The notes: generated by a model not told the origin, from the sequence alone. Counted from the first letter of the stretch, positions 1 through 5,210 are shown. The stretch is 12,795 nucleotides of DNA from Oscillospiraceae bacterium (GCA_009776345.1 WRLS01000048.1:1-12795), one strand, 5' to 3'. Numbers and translations are program-made.

Positions 1-81
1 TTTTTCAAATGTCGCACGCTTCACACCCGTTATACGACGAAATTGCTCATCGCTGTATTTTTTTAATGTTTCATATTTCAT
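1..81 (-). CDS. Transposase, N-terminal fragment (runs off the window)
   Basis: An open frame starts with ATG at 81-79 and stays open to base 1, giving 27 residues that begin MKYETLKKYSDEQFRRITGV. The pattern of a short polar helix followed by 'F+R+TGVKR-TFE' resembles the N-terminal helix-turn-helix of IS5-type transposases (DDE_Tnp_4-like) common in Firmicutes and cyanobacteria. The catalytic DDE domain would lie outside the window. The -10 box (TATAAT, 94-89) ends only about 7 bases before the ATG, so the transcript would be nearly leaderless, and I see no clear ribosome binding site. The frame is too short to be certain, but it is the only sensible reading of this stretch. Confidence 0.6.
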   Translation of the reverse strand, partial: MKYETLKKYSDEQFRRITGVKRATFEK

Positions 82-88
82 ATCTAAC

Positions 89-117
89 ATTATACACTGT
101 TTTTAATTGTTTCGCAA
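89..117 (-). promoter_or_regulatory. Promoter of the transposase
   Basis: On the minus strand, TTGCGA (117-112), a 17-base spacer and a perfect TATAAT (94-89) form a sigma-70-type promoter pointing into the transposase and away from htpG. The predicted start falls at the ATG itself. Confidence 0.55.
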
Positions 118-125
118 GAGGTCTA

Positions 126-2030
126 TTATATCATCGACAAGACCAGCCCGGAATACGCCGCGGGGTCCTCCAGCGGCAAACCGGCAATCAGCAGCGCCTG
201 CCCATACAGCACTTCCACATATTTTTTCGCCTTTTCCTTATCCTCGCCGTACATATTTTGCAGCTTTGCAAAAACCTCATGCGCGGGGTTCAGCTCAAGG
301 ATGCGGTCGGCCTTTGCGGCGGAATCCGGCTGGAACGCGCTCATGTATTTTTCCATCTCAAAGGACATGAACCCTCCCGCCGACAGGCACACCGGATGGC
401 TCACCAAATTGCCGGAAAGCTTTGCCTCCTTTATTTTGTCGCCCAGCGCCTCTTTCACGAACCCCAGCAGGTCCTTGGACTGTTCCTGCTTTTGCTCAAG
501 CTCTTTTTTCTCTTCTTCGCTTTCGAGGCCTAGGTCGCCGCCGCCGATCGCCTTAAACTCCTTTTCTTTATAAACGCGAAGGACCTGCATGGCGAATTCG
601 TCCACATCGTCTGTAAGGTAGAGTATCTCGTAGCCCTTTTGCTTTAATTTTTCGGCCTGCGGCAGCTGCGATATCATCTTGACGCTTTCGCCCGTGGCGT
701 AGTAGATCCCCGCCTGGTCTTCTTTCATGCGGGAAACATACTCCGCCAGCGTTGTAAGCCCTTCGCCTTCGGAGCTGTAGAACATCAGCAGGTCCTGCAG
801 GCTGTCCCGGTGCGCGCCGTACTCCGCCACCGCGCCGTATTTAAGCTGCATACCAAACGCCTTCCAGAAGCTTTCGTATTTTTCGCGTTCACTGCCCAGA
901 AGCTTCAGCAGCTCGTTTTTTATTTTTCTCTCGATATTTTTCGCGATTGTTTTAAGCTGGCGGTCATGCTGTAAAAGCTCGCGGGAAATATTCAGGGAAA
1001 GGTCGGGCGAATCAACCACGCCCTGCACGAAACGGAAATGCTCGGGCAGAAGGTCCGCGCACTTTTCCATTATCATCACTCCGCCGGAGTAGAGCTGCAG
1101 GCCCTTTTGGAACTCCTTTGTATAGAAATCATAAGCCGCCTTCCCGGGGATAAACAGCAGCGCCTTGTAGCTTACGACCCCTTCCGCGTCCACGTGCGTA
1201 TACAGCAGCGGCTCCTCAAAATCATGGAATTTTTCTTTATAAAAAGCGCTGTAATCCTCGCCGGAAACCTCGCCCCTCACGCGCTGCCAGATCGGCACCA
1301 TGCTGTTGAGCGTTTCCACTTCCGTGTATTTTACATAATCCGTCTTTTTCTCGCCGTCAATTTCTGTTTCCACGGGGCGGCTTTTTTCGCGCTCCATTAA
1401 AATCGGGTAGCGGATATAGTCCGAATACTTTTTCACAAGGGAAACAAGGGTATACTCATCGATAAAATCAGAATAATTTTCATCCTCCGTGTCCGCTTTT
1501 ACCGCCATGATCACTTCTGTGCCGGGGGCATCCTTTTCGCAGGGCGTGATGCTGTAGCCGTCCGCGCCGGAGGATTCCCACTGCCATGCCTCTTCGGAGC
1601 CGTAAGCCCTGCTCCGCACCGTCACTTTGTCGCTGACCATAAAGGCGGAGTAAAACCCTACGCCGAATTGGCCGATTATTTCTACGTCGTTCCCCTCTTT
1701 TTCCTGATCCGAAAGCTCCTGCTTAAATTTCAGCGAGCCGCTCCTGGCTATAACGCCAAGGTTGCTCTCAAGCTCATCCCGCGTCATCCCCACGCCGTTA
1801 TCGGATATTTTCAGGCTGCGGCCTTCCTTGTCCGCATCAATGCGGATGAAAAAGTCGCCGCGCCCCATCCCGACTTCAGGGTCGGTAAGGGACATGAAGC
1901 ACAGCTTGTCCACCGCGTCGCTTGCGTTGGAGATAAGCTCGCGCAGAAAAATTTCCTTGTGCGTGTAGATGGAATTGATCATAATGTCGAGCAGGCGTTT
2001 GGACTCCGCCTTGAACTGTTTTTTCGCCAT
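126..2030 (-). CDS. htpG: Molecular chaperone HtpG (bacterial Hsp90)
   Basis: ATP-dependent cytoplasmic chaperone that remodels client proteins together with the DnaK system. The product is 634 residues, close to the usual 620-640. The N-terminal GHKL ATPase domain shows the catalytic Glu31 and Asn35 (ELISNASDA), the DNGVGM box at 77-82 and the lid motif GQFGVGFYSAF at 120-130. Middle and C-terminal dimerisation domains follow, ending in the family-like LEDPAAYSGLVLSMI. I chose ATG 2030-2028, which begins MAKKQFKAE, because GGAG sits 8 bases upstream. An in-frame GTG at 2039 would add three residues but has no better signal. The gene is single, with its own promoter and a CIRCE operator directly upstream, so HrcA heat-shock control is expected. 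Its 3' end abuts an insertion sequence, and no terminator of its own remains in the window. Confidence 0.97.
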   Translation of the reverse strand: MAKKQFKAESKRLLDIMINSIYTHKEIFLRELISNASDAVDKLCFMSLTDPEVGMGRGDFFIRIDADKEGRSLKISDNGVGMTRDELESNLGVIARSGSLKFKQELSDQEKEGNDVEIIGQFGVGFYSAFMVSDKVTVRSRAYGSEEAWQWESSGADGYSITPCEKDAPGTEVIMAVKADTEDENYSDFIDEYTLVSLVKKYSDYIRYPILMEREKSRPVETEIDGEKKTDYVKYTEVETLNSMVPIWQRVRGEVSGEDYSAFYKEKFHDFEEPLLYTHVDAEGVVSYKALLFIPGKAAYDFYTKEFQKGLQLYSGGVMIMEKCADLLPEHFRFVQGVVDSPDLSLNISRELLQHDRQLKTIAKNIERKIKNELLKLLGSEREKYESFWKAFGMQLKYGAVAEYGAHRDSLQDLLMFYSSEGEGLTTLAEYVSRMKEDQAGIYYATGESVKMISQLPQAEKLKQKGYEILYLTDDVDEFAMQVLRVYKEKEFKAIGGGDLGLESEEEKKELEQKQEQSKDLLGFVKEALGDKIKEAKLSGNLVSHPVCLSAGGFMSFEMEKYMSAFQPDSAAKADRILELNPAHEVFAKLQNMYGEDKEKAKKYVEVLYGQALLIAGLPLEDPAAYSGLVLSMI

Positions 2031-2055
2031 GAAAACCACTCCGTTTGCCGAAATT

Positions 2056-2082
2056 TTAGCACTCAGGATAATTGAGTGCCAG
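2056..2082 (-). promoter_or_regulatory. CIRCE element (HrcA operator) of htpG
   Basis: On the minus strand the sequence reads CTGGCACTC, nine bases, then GAGTGCTAA. The CIRCE consensus is TTAGCACTC-N9-GAGTGCTAA, so one arm is perfect and the other matches 7 of 9, with the correct 9-base spacing. It lies between the predicted transcription start (about 2086) and the htpG ATG, the usual place for repression by HrcA. HrcA itself is not in the window. Confidence 0.9.
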
Positions 2083-2092
2083 CTATAATATC

Positions 2093-2121
2093 ATTTTATC
2101 GCAAAAAGCACGCGATGTCAA
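2093..2121 (-). promoter_or_regulatory. htpG promoter
   Basis: TTGACA (2121-2116), a 17-base spacer and TAAAAT (2098-2093) match the vegetative sigma factor consensus at 11 of 12 positions. The start point would be near 2086, immediately upstream of the CIRCE element. Confidence 0.85.
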
Positions 2122-2153
2122 GCCCTGCTGCGCGGCGTGCCGCGCAGCAGGGC
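2122..2153. repeat. Perfect 14-bp inverted repeat (hairpin) at the edge of a dispersed repeat
   Basis: GCCCTGCTGCGCGG (2122-2135) and its exact complement (2140-2153) enclose a 4-base loop, CGTG. It overlaps the outer edge of the htpG -35 region and ends where the dispersed TAGGATTAAGG repeat begins. Similar but differently sequenced hairpins cap the other copies of that repeat. It could insulate htpG from upstream transcription. No T-run follows on either strand, so it is not a typical terminator. Confidence 0.7.
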
Positions 2154-2227
2154 AGGTTTTAGGATTAAGGTTTCAGGAAAAGGACGGAGCGATAAATTTC
2201 TTCCCTTCCTAAATCCTGAAACCTGCC
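2154..2227. repeat. Dispersed intergenic repeat, copy 1
   Basis: The copy starts with TTTTAGGATTAAGGTTTCAG, has a middle of AAAGGACGG, and ends in AAATTTCTTCCCTTCCTAAA and CCTGAAACCT. The two ends are imperfect inverted repeats (AGGTTTCAGG/CCTGAAACCT). The same blocks recur at 3135-3222, 4474-4619 and 11186-11312. No coding potential is evident. Confidence 0.8.
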
Positions 2228-2232
2228 ACAGG

Positions 2233-2282
2233 CAAAACACCCGTCATCACTGTGATTTTTCGCAGTGATGACGGGTGTTTTG
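2233..2282. repeat. Long hairpin (20-bp stem), terminator-like
   Basis: CAAAACACCCGTCATCACTG (2233-2252) is the exact complement of 2263-2282, around a 10-base loop (TGATTTTTCG). The arms end in AAAA and TTTT, so the structure could stop transcription from either side. However, no gene ends here on either strand. The AAACACCCGTCA block also occurs in the nested repeat at 4271-4475 and, in shortened form, near 12557, which suggests a repeat module rather than a dedicated terminator. Confidence 0.7.
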
Positions 2283-2397
2283 GTGTTTTATCCTGCGCTC
2301 CCCCTGTCACTTGTAAAATTATTTTATTTCGTATTTCATAATGTGACAAAATGCGCTCCTACTTGTCTGCTAGTATTTGAGTAGAGGAGGTGACCAT

Positions 2398-2529
2398 GTG
2401 CGAAAGAGATTGACAGTTATCATCGATAACAGGTTAATAGAGGCTCTTAAGATCGATGCAATTGTAAAAGCCTCGAGCGTAAGTGAGATTGTGGAAAAAC
2501 TGATAGCTCAATACCTGAAAATCAAATGA
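2398..2529 (+). CDS. Small ribbon-helix-helix (CopG/Arc-like) DNA-binding protein
   Basis: A 43-residue frame starts at GTG 2398 with a strong ribosome binding site (AGGAGG at 2385-2390, 7 bases before the start). The protein begins MRKRLTVIIDNRLIEALKID and continues with a second helix of the type SVSEIVEKLIAQYL. This is the strand-helix-helix layout of CopG/Arc/MetJ-type proteins: basic strand RKRLTVII, helix LIEALKIDAIV, helix SEIVEKLIAQYL. Such proteins dimerise, and the paired strands bind DNA as repressors or antitoxins. An ATG two bases upstream opens only five codons, so the GTG is preferred. No convincing promoter was found, although TGTCAC (2305-2310) and GTGACA (2343-2348) form a possible inverted operator. 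No toxin gene is obvious nearby. The gene lies in the AT-rich island. Confidence 0.75.
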   Translation: MRKRLTVIIDNRLIEALKIDAIVKASSVSEIVEKLIAQYLKIK

Positions 2530-2543
2530 TAGCCAATAAAACA

Positions 2544-2637
2544 GAACAACCTATATCCTCCTTGCAATGATGATTATAGGCTGTTCATATGGGAATGTGT
2601 TGTGATGCAAATCCCAAACGTAATTATAACGCATTCC
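2544..2637 (+). other. Two consecutive hairpins between the small genes (possible structured leader)
   Basis: GAACAACCTATA (2544-2555) pairs with TATAGGCTGTTC (2575-2586) with one mismatch. GGAATGTGTT (2592-2601) pairs with AACGCATTCC (2628-2637) over ten bases with one wobble. Neither is followed by a T-run. The loop of the first and the base just after the second contain CCTCC, which could pair with the GGGGG before the ATG at 2684. I do not recognise a known riboswitch. A structured leader for the 62-residue ORF is an inference. Confidence 0.4.
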
Positions 2638-2683
2638 TCCATAATAATTTGTCGAAAAACATAAAAATATGGGGGTTAAATAA

Positions 2684-2872
2684 ATGTTGTCAGAAGCATA
2701 TGCTGTTCAAATTGCAGACCAGCACGTTATATTTATGATGGAAATCAATTTTGATGACACAATTTGCGACAAACTAGCAAAAATACACAATGGAGAGTTA
2801 AATAATTATACGCATTGCTGTGTGACTGATGAGATTGCACTGGAATTATTAAAAATTGTCTTAAGACTATAA
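2684..2872 (+). CDS. Hypothetical protein, 62 residues
   Basis: I do not recognise this protein. The frame begins MLSEAYAVQIADQHVIFMME and ends EIALELLKIVLRL. It has two cysteines side by side (CC at 45-46) and one at 28, no signal peptide and no clear membrane segment; the C-terminal third looks helical. A GGGGG tract ends 8 bases before the ATG, a weak but usable ribosome binding site. A good terminator begins 19 bases after the stop, which supports real transcription. Codons are AT-rich, unlike the hydrogenase or htpG genes but like the ribbon-helix-helix gene upstream, so both probably arrived together. It may be the partner of that regulator, but nothing in the sequence proves this. Confidence 0.45.
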   Translation: MLSEAYAVQIADQHVIFMMEINFDDTICDKLAKIHNGELNNYTHCCVTDEIALELLKIVLRL

Positions 2873-2890
2873 AACGCTTATTTCCAGTAC

Positions 2891-2937
2891 AACCCGCGCT
2901 AACAGGTAAATTTCAACATTGCCTGTTAGTGCGGGTT
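2891..2937 (+). terminator. Rho-independent terminator of the AT-rich island
   Basis: AACCCGCGCTAACAGG (2891-2906) pairs with CCTGTTAGTGCGGGTT (2922-2937), a 16-bp stem with one G-T pair around a 15-base loop, followed by CTATTATAAT. It closes the unit of small plus-strand ORFs. The opposite strand is also flanked by A/T-rich sequence but has no gene that would end here. Confidence 0.7.
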
Positions 2938-2995
2938 CTATTATAATAAAAGCAACCGGATTAGACAAGATTTTACTTTAGTTATCATGTTTTTC

Positions 2996-3080
2996 TTATT
3001 GCTTATCGGCAGCCCTAAATACCAAGCGCACGCGGCAAACAGCACAGCCGCCGCCATTACGGCACAAAACCCGCGCCGAA
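2996..3080 (-). pseudogene. Duplicated remnant of the phosphate transporter gene
   Basis: Bases 3006-3063 match 3912-3969 inside the intact pit gene with only about three differences over 58 bases, and weaker similarity extends a little on both sides. The matching part encodes residues around 87-105 of Pit (AVMAAVVLFAACAWYFGLP). The copy has no start, no stop and no usable frame. It lies about 900 bp from the parent in the same orientation. It is a broken fragment, from either a partial tandem duplication or a second pit copy that has been lost. Confidence 0.85.
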
Positions 3081-3092
3081 AATTGCGCGAAA

Positions 3093-3119
3093 TCAGACGG
3101 CGTGCCGGGTCGTCACGCC
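3093..3119. repeat. Short hairpin repeat linked to the GTAGGGCG-type family
   Basis: GGCGTG and CACGCC enclose CCGGGTCGT and are followed by CTACA. Read on the minus strand it is TGTAGGGCGTGACGACC, similar in style to the GTAGGGCGGGGGC hairpin at 11126-11149. No coding potential is seen. Confidence 0.4.
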
Positions 3120-3123
3120 CTAC

Positions 3124-3236
3124 AGCCTTCGGCAGTTTTTAGGATTAAGGTTTCAGGTTTCAGGAAAAGGACGGTACAACAAATTTCTTCCCTTCCTAAA
3201 TCCTATATCCTAAAACCTAAATTCCTGCCGAAGGCA
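3124..3236. repeat. Dispersed intergenic repeat, copy 2, with terminal palindromes
   Basis: The core at 3135-3222 carries TTTTTAGGATTAAGGTTTCAG (3136-3156), AAAAGGACGG and AAATTTCTTCCCTTCCTAAA. Both ends are capped by the palindrome C(A/T)GCCTTCGGCAG (about 3124-3135 and 3224-3236), giving an overall inverted symmetry. The right end runs into the 3' end of pit, whose stop codon (3219-3217) lies inside the repeat. Confidence 0.8.
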
Positions 3237-4227
3237 GCAAAAACAGCGATGTCAGCAAATACCCAATCGCCCCGCAGACCGGAAAGGTAAACCCCCATGC
3301 GAGCAGCATCGCCCGCACAACCGAAGTATCCGCGCGCCTGCCGCCCTTCTTTCCCCCCGCAATACCCGCGCCCAGGATCGCCGATGTTTTTGTGTGCGTT
3401 GTGCTTACCGGAATCCCGGTAAAGCTCGCGAGGAGCAGGCAAAGCGACCCGCCCAGGTCCGCGCATACCCCCTGATATTTTTGCAGCGGCACCATTTTTA
3501 TCCCGACAGACACTACAATCCGCTTGCCGCCGACAGCGGTACCCGCCGCCATAATCACAGCACAGAGCATAAAAACCCAAGTATAACCGGCGCCGCGGAG
3601 CCCTTCCCCCGTTTTCCCGGCGAAAAACACCGCGATCAAAACCGCGGCGAATTTCTGGCCGTCCTGCGCCCCGTGCATCATGGCTGTCGCCGCGCAGCCC
3701 GCAATCTGAAAACGGTCAAGCCCACGCGGGCTTACAAACGAAAGCGGCTTTCTAAGCGCCTTTGCAAGCACAAACCCAAAAAAATACCCGGCAGCCAGCG
3801 ACAAAACAAGCCCCAGGATAACTTTTATCCATGCATCCCGCGAAGGCGCTGTCCCGCCCACGGCAACAGACGCGCCCGCCAAAGCCGCGATAAGCGCATG
3901 GCTCTCGCTTGTCGGCAGCCCAAAATACCAAGCGCACGCGGCAAACAGCACAACCGCCGCCATTACAGCGCAAATCGCGCGCGCCGCTATTTGCCCGGAC
4001 GCGCCGAAATCCGCTACCGAAAGCATCGTCTGCGCCACGGAAACATTCGCCGCGCTGATAAGCGCAGCCCCCGCAAGATTGCAAACCGCCGCAAGCCAAA
4101 CCGCTTTGCGGAAGCTGATCGCACGTGTACCGACCGCCGACGCGATCGCGTTGGGCGCGTCTGTCCAGCCATTGACGAAAACCGCGCCCAGCACCAGCGC
4201 CGCCGCGAGAATATCCCATGCTCCCAT
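3217..4227 (-). CDS. pit: PiT-family inorganic phosphate transporter
   Basis: Integral membrane carrier that imports inorganic phosphate, usually as a metal-phosphate complex driven by the proton or sodium gradient. The product has 336 residues, normal for the short bacterial PiT type. The two internally related signature segments are present: NGWTDAPNAIASAVGTRA at 19-36 and MMHGAQDGQKFAAV at 183-196. VSTTHTKTSAILGAG is at 274-288. About ten hydrophobic segments are visible. The start is ATG 4227-4225, preceded by GGCGGGG. The last six residues (LPSAGI) and the stop are encoded by the palindromic end of a dispersed repeat, so the original C-terminus was replaced. It stands alone, with repeats on both sides. 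A PhoU-like partner, often found beside such genes, is absent. Confidence 0.9.
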   Translation of the reverse strand: MGAWDILAAALVLGAVFVNGWTDAPNAIASAVGTRAISFRKAVWLAAVCNLAGAALISAANVSVAQTMLSVADFGASGQIAARAICAVMAAVVLFAACAWYFGLPTSESHALIAALAGASVAVGGTAPSRDAWIKVILGLVLSLAAGYFFGFVLAKALRKPLSFVSPRGLDRFQIAGCAATAMMHGAQDGQKFAAVLIAVFFAGKTGEGLRGAGYTWVFMLCAVIMAAGTAVGGKRIVVSVGIKMVPLQKYQGVCADLGGSLCLLLASFTGIPVSTTHTKTSAILGAGIAGGKKGGRRADTSVVRAMLLAWGFTFPVCGAIGYLLTSLFLLPSAGI

Positions 4228-4270
4228 ATTTACCCCGCCGCCTTTATAACTTGTAGACTAAAATCTTAAT

Positions 4271-4475
4271 CCTGCCGCAAGGCAAAACACCCGTCACCGC
4301 AACGAGCAAGTCGTTGCGGCGCCACCCTCTTTAAAAAAGAGGGTAAGGCTACAACAAAATTTATTCTTACTTGTGAAAAGCCGCAAAGCAACCGTAGGAC
4401 GTACCCTCTTTTTAAAGAGGGTGGCGCAAAGTCGAATTTATTCGGCTTTGTGACGGGTATTTTGCCTGCGGCAGG
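4271..4475. repeat. Composite nested inverted repeat (MITE-like)
   Basis: The outer arms, CCTGCCGCAAGGCAAAACAC onward to 4297 and 4450-4475, are complementary over about 26 bp with one mismatch and one 1-base gap. Inside are GCAACGA/TCGTTGC (4299-4317) and a second pair of long arms (GCGCCACCCTCTTTAAA near 4319-4335, with its complement ending near 4426). AAAGTCGAA/TTCGGCTTT also pair. The element lies upstream of pit and has no open frame. The CACCCTCTTTAAAAAAGAGG block recurs in altered form near 12568-12590. Confidence 0.75.
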
Positions 4476-4619
4476 TTTTAGGTTTTAGGAAATAAGGTTT
4501 CAGGAAGGGAAGAAGTTTGTAGGGTCGGGGTTCCATCCCCGACCGCGAATATTCGACCGGACTTTAACGGTCGGGCATGGAAGCCCGACCCTACCCTATA
4601 ACCTAAATCCAAAATCCTG
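4474..4619. repeat. Dispersed repeat, copy 3, containing a MITE-like core
   Basis: The flanks TTTTAGGTTTTAGG...GGTTTCAGGAAGGGAAG and CCTATAACCTAAATCC belong to the same family as 2154-2227. Between them (4519-4594) sits a core with imperfect inverted ends: GTAGGGTCGGGGTTCCATCC at one end and GGTCGGGCATGGAAGCCCGA..CTAC at the other. The core occurs again, inverted, at 11186-11261. The right side ends in a GC hairpin (GCGCGGCTGCGCCGCGC). Confidence 0.85.
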
Positions 4620-4683
4620 CGCGGCTGCGCCGCGCCGCAAAACCCATGATGTGCCAGTCTATGCGCGAATTGGGATATATATG

Positions 4684-4719
4684 AAAAAACCGAGGCTCAC
4701 GCCTCGGCTTTATTTTTTT
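4684..4719. terminator. Bidirectional terminator downstream of tRNA-Leu
   Basis: CCGAGGC (4690-4696) and GCCTCGG (4701-4707) form a 7-bp stem around TCAC. It is flanked by AAAAAA (4684-4689), which is the U-run on the minus strand, and by CTTTATTTTTTT on the plus strand. It ends the tRNA transcript 26 bases after the tRNA and could also stop plus-strand transcription from the repeat region. Confidence 0.85.
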
Positions 4720-4732
4720 CCGCCAAACAAAA

Positions 4733-4816
4733 TGCCGCAAACCGGGATCGAACCGGTACGATGTTGCCATCACAGGATTTTAAGTCCTGGGCGTCTGCCA
4801 ATTCCGCCACTGCGGC
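4733..4816 (-). tRNA. tRNA-Leu (anticodon UAA)
   Basis: An 84-base class II tRNA on the minus strand. The 7-bp acceptor stem starts GCCGCAG and pairs with TTGCGGC, with a G-T pair at 7-66. The D arm contains GGCGGAATTGGCAGACGC. The anticodon stem CAGGA/TCCTG encloses CTTAAAA, giving anticodon TAA, which reads UUA. A variable arm (TGATGGCAACATCGT) follows, and the T arm is ACCGG-TTCGATC-CCGGT. The discriminator base is A, as expected for leucine. The 3' CCA is not encoded. A terminator lies just downstream. Confidence 0.97.
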
Positions 4817-4851
4817 ATAACTGCCCCTCCGGTGATATTATAACGTATTGT

Positions 4852-5193
4852 CTACTGCTCGTCAAGAAAAAATAAATCCGTGCCGGTTATGTTTTTCTCT
4901 TGGCTGCGCATTTCCTCTTCAACCGCGCGGCGGATCATCGCCTCCTGCATATGGCGGGACATTGCCAGCAGTGCCTTTGCGTATTCGCTTGCGTAACGGG
5001 ACAGGTACGGCGGCGCTATTTTCGCGCGGGAAACCAGGCTGTCATGCTCTTTTACAGGCTCCATTACAGGTATCCCGCGGCTTAGCCGATAGGCGGATAC
5101 CCTGTCAATAATCTCCATCCGGCGCAGGAAAAGATGCATAAGCTGGTCGTCAACCCCGTCAAGCTCTTCCAAAATGCCTTTCAAGTCGGTCAT
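4852..5193 (-). CDS. AroQ-type chorismate mutase-like protein
   Basis: An all-helical 113-residue protein matching monofunctional AroQ chorismate mutases, which convert chorismate to prephenate for Phe/Tyr synthesis. The family layout is clear: LDGVDDQLMHLFLRRMEIID (11-30), then RVSAYRLSRGIPVMEP and KEHDSL. I chose ATG 5193-5191 because GGGG lies 7 bases upstream; an in-frame start at 5220 would add nine residues without a good site. Compared with E. coli CM, the conserved Arg of helix 2 (R28) and the Glu after the loop (E52) have counterparts, Arg24/25 and Glu49. The position of R11 appears to be Leu8, K39 appears to be Arg36, and R51 is Lys48. Activity may therefore be altered. It is divergent from the hydrogenase operon, with 109 bp between them, and no other aromatic-pathway gene is nearby. 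Confidence 0.8.
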   Translation of the reverse strand: MTDLKGILEELDGVDDQLMHLFLRRMEIIDRVSAYRLSRGIPVMEPVKEHDSLVSRAKIAPPYLSRYASEYAKALLAMSRHMQEAMIRRAVEEEMRSQEKNITGTDLFFLDEQ

Positions 5194-5210
5194 GCGATCA
5201 CCCCATAACA

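Larger units (their letters stand above)
1..124 (-). mobile_element. End of an insertion sequence (IS5-like), truncated by the window edge
   Basis: The first 124 bases read, on the minus strand, as the 5' end of an insertion sequence. They contain a probable terminal repeat (AGACCTCTTGCGAAAC at the 124 end), a promoter and the start of a transposase gene. The outer edge lies next to the htpG stop codon at 126-128, so the element inserted just behind htpG and faces the same way. Only one end is visible, so the second terminal repeat, the target duplication and completeness cannot be judged. The family assignment rests on the N-terminal transposase residues and is an inference. Confidence 0.6.

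Noticed and set aside
2233..2282. Dedicated rho-independent terminator
   Set aside because: The stem is strong, but no gene ends at either side and the sequence module recurs elsewhere, so I list it as a repeat.
2589..2738. 49-codon plus-strand frame starting MGMCCDANPKRN, between the two small genes
   Set aside because: It starts inside a hairpin, has only a weak AGG before it, and overlaps the 62-residue ORF out of frame. The neighbouring frame has the better context, so I left it out.
3394..4269. 291-codon plus-strand frame opposite pit
   Set aside because: It is antisense to the clear PiT transporter gene, rich in Arg and Pro, and has no domain pattern. It is a GC-driven shadow frame.
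4651..4875. 74-codon frame containing MPQTGIEPVRCCHHRILSPG
   Set aside because: This is the well-known false translation of the antisense strand of a tRNA; the sequence is tRNA-Leu.
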